This document shows, in pieces, positions 6,119-6,419 of a DNA stretch of 6,419 bases. Every line of letters starts with the position of its first letter. Within the stretch, counting starts at the first letter, position 1. The stretch is taken from positions 1 through 6,419 of the forward strand of contig CAJMOL010000097.1 of the NCBI GenBank assembly GCA_905215095.1, read 5' to 3'. Source of the stretch: an uncultured bacterium. GTDB lineage: Bacteria > Actinomycetota > Coriobacteriia > Coriobacteriales > Coriobacteriaceae. The notes below the pieces were generated by a model, which was given only the letters and a program-made list of their open reading frames with translations, was not told the origin of the DNA and ran no database searches. Made by a program: the position numbers and the translations under genes.

Positions 6119-6134
6119 CACCAAAACGACCCCG

Positions 6135-6404
6135 CTAAAGTCCTAAAGCATCTTCACTGACAATCTGAATGTCATCGCCCTTGGACTGGAGTTCCAAGGC
6201 TTTCTTTACCTTACTCCCGTAGTTCTTTGTAGTCCAAGCATCGCTGCCTTCATCGCCCACAACCACGTAGTCGCATTTCTTTGACACGCCACTCAGTACC
6301 TGGCCGCCATTCTGCAAAATAAACTGCTTGATACACTCTTTTGAACCATGATAGAAAGTACCAGAGAGGCAGAATTTCTGAGGCTTCGGTAGTTTGTGTG
6401 ACAA
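6135..6404 (-). CDS. BRCT-domain protein, short and possibly truncated
   Basis: The 89 residues are almost entirely one BRCT domain: FCLSGTF at about 11-17, the glycine pair NGGQV at 32-36, VSKKCDYVVVG at 40-50, then WTTKNYGSKVKKALEL and the closing strand IQIVSEDAL. BRCT domains bind DNA ends or phosphopeptides and in bacteria mostly form the tail of DNA ligase or of larger nuclease-like proteins. The SDAW...YGSKVKKA section resembles C-terminal BRCT domains of proteins near 300 residues long. The only possible start is TTG at 6404: there is no Met codon in the frame, no Shine-Dalgarno is visible, and an in-frame TAG stands at 6414-6416. It may be a real small protein with a TTG start or the broken 3' end of a longer gene. 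The domain call is fairly firm; the gene model is not. Confidence 0.6.
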   Translation of the reverse strand: MSHKLPKPQKFCLSGTFYHGSKECIKQFILQNGGQVLSGVSKKCDYVVVGDEGSDAWTTKNYGSKVKKALELQSKGDDIQIVSEDALGL

Positions 6405-6419
6405 GGGGCTAGCCTAGGC

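Overview
The window looks like chromosomal DNA of a high-GC gut actinobacterium, most likely a Coriobacteriia member such as Collinsella. This rests on codon use, the GC-rich core genes and the style of the solitary nuclease gene, and it is inference, not proof. All gene calls come from reading the sequence; no database search was possible.

Layout, left to right. (1) Positions 1-1603, minus strand: a molybdenum-cofactor operon, moaA (GTG start) then moaC 4 nt downstream. moaC runs off the left edge and has an unusual N-terminal extension of about 49 residues. Together they carry out the first step of Moco synthesis, GTP to cyclic pyranopterin monophosphate. (2) Positions 1735-3042: one minus-strand gene for a 345-residue protein with a probable PD-(D/E)XK / DUF559 (Vsr-like) nuclease C-terminus. 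It is bracketed by two same-orientation copies of a roughly 67-bp palindromic repeat with 19-bp arms. This is the least explained part of the window. (3) Positions 3122-5446, plus strand: a drug-efflux cassette made of a MATE transporter and a BmrR-like MerR regulator with a GyrI-like ligand domain. A MerR-type promoter (long 19-bp spacer holding a dyad) lies upstream of the MATE gene, which suggests that the regulator controls its own operon. (4) Positions 5444-5485: a perfect 17-bp hairpin between the convergent merR and toxin genes, a likely shared terminator. (5) Positions 5486-6118, minus strand: a type II toxin-antitoxin operon, Phd/YefM antitoxin then RelE/ParE toxin, overlapping by 11 nt. 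A perfect 28-bp palindrome with a central TGTACA precedes the antitoxin. (6) Positions 6135-6404, minus strand: a short BRCT-domain reading frame without an ATG or GTG start and with an in-frame stop just upstream, possibly the broken tail of a larger protein.

Sampled 60-nt lines give about 70% GC in the MATE gene but about 42-55% in the right-hand 0.9 kb. The toxin-antitoxin/BRCT segment therefore looks like accessory DNA joined to a core-like Moco and efflux region.
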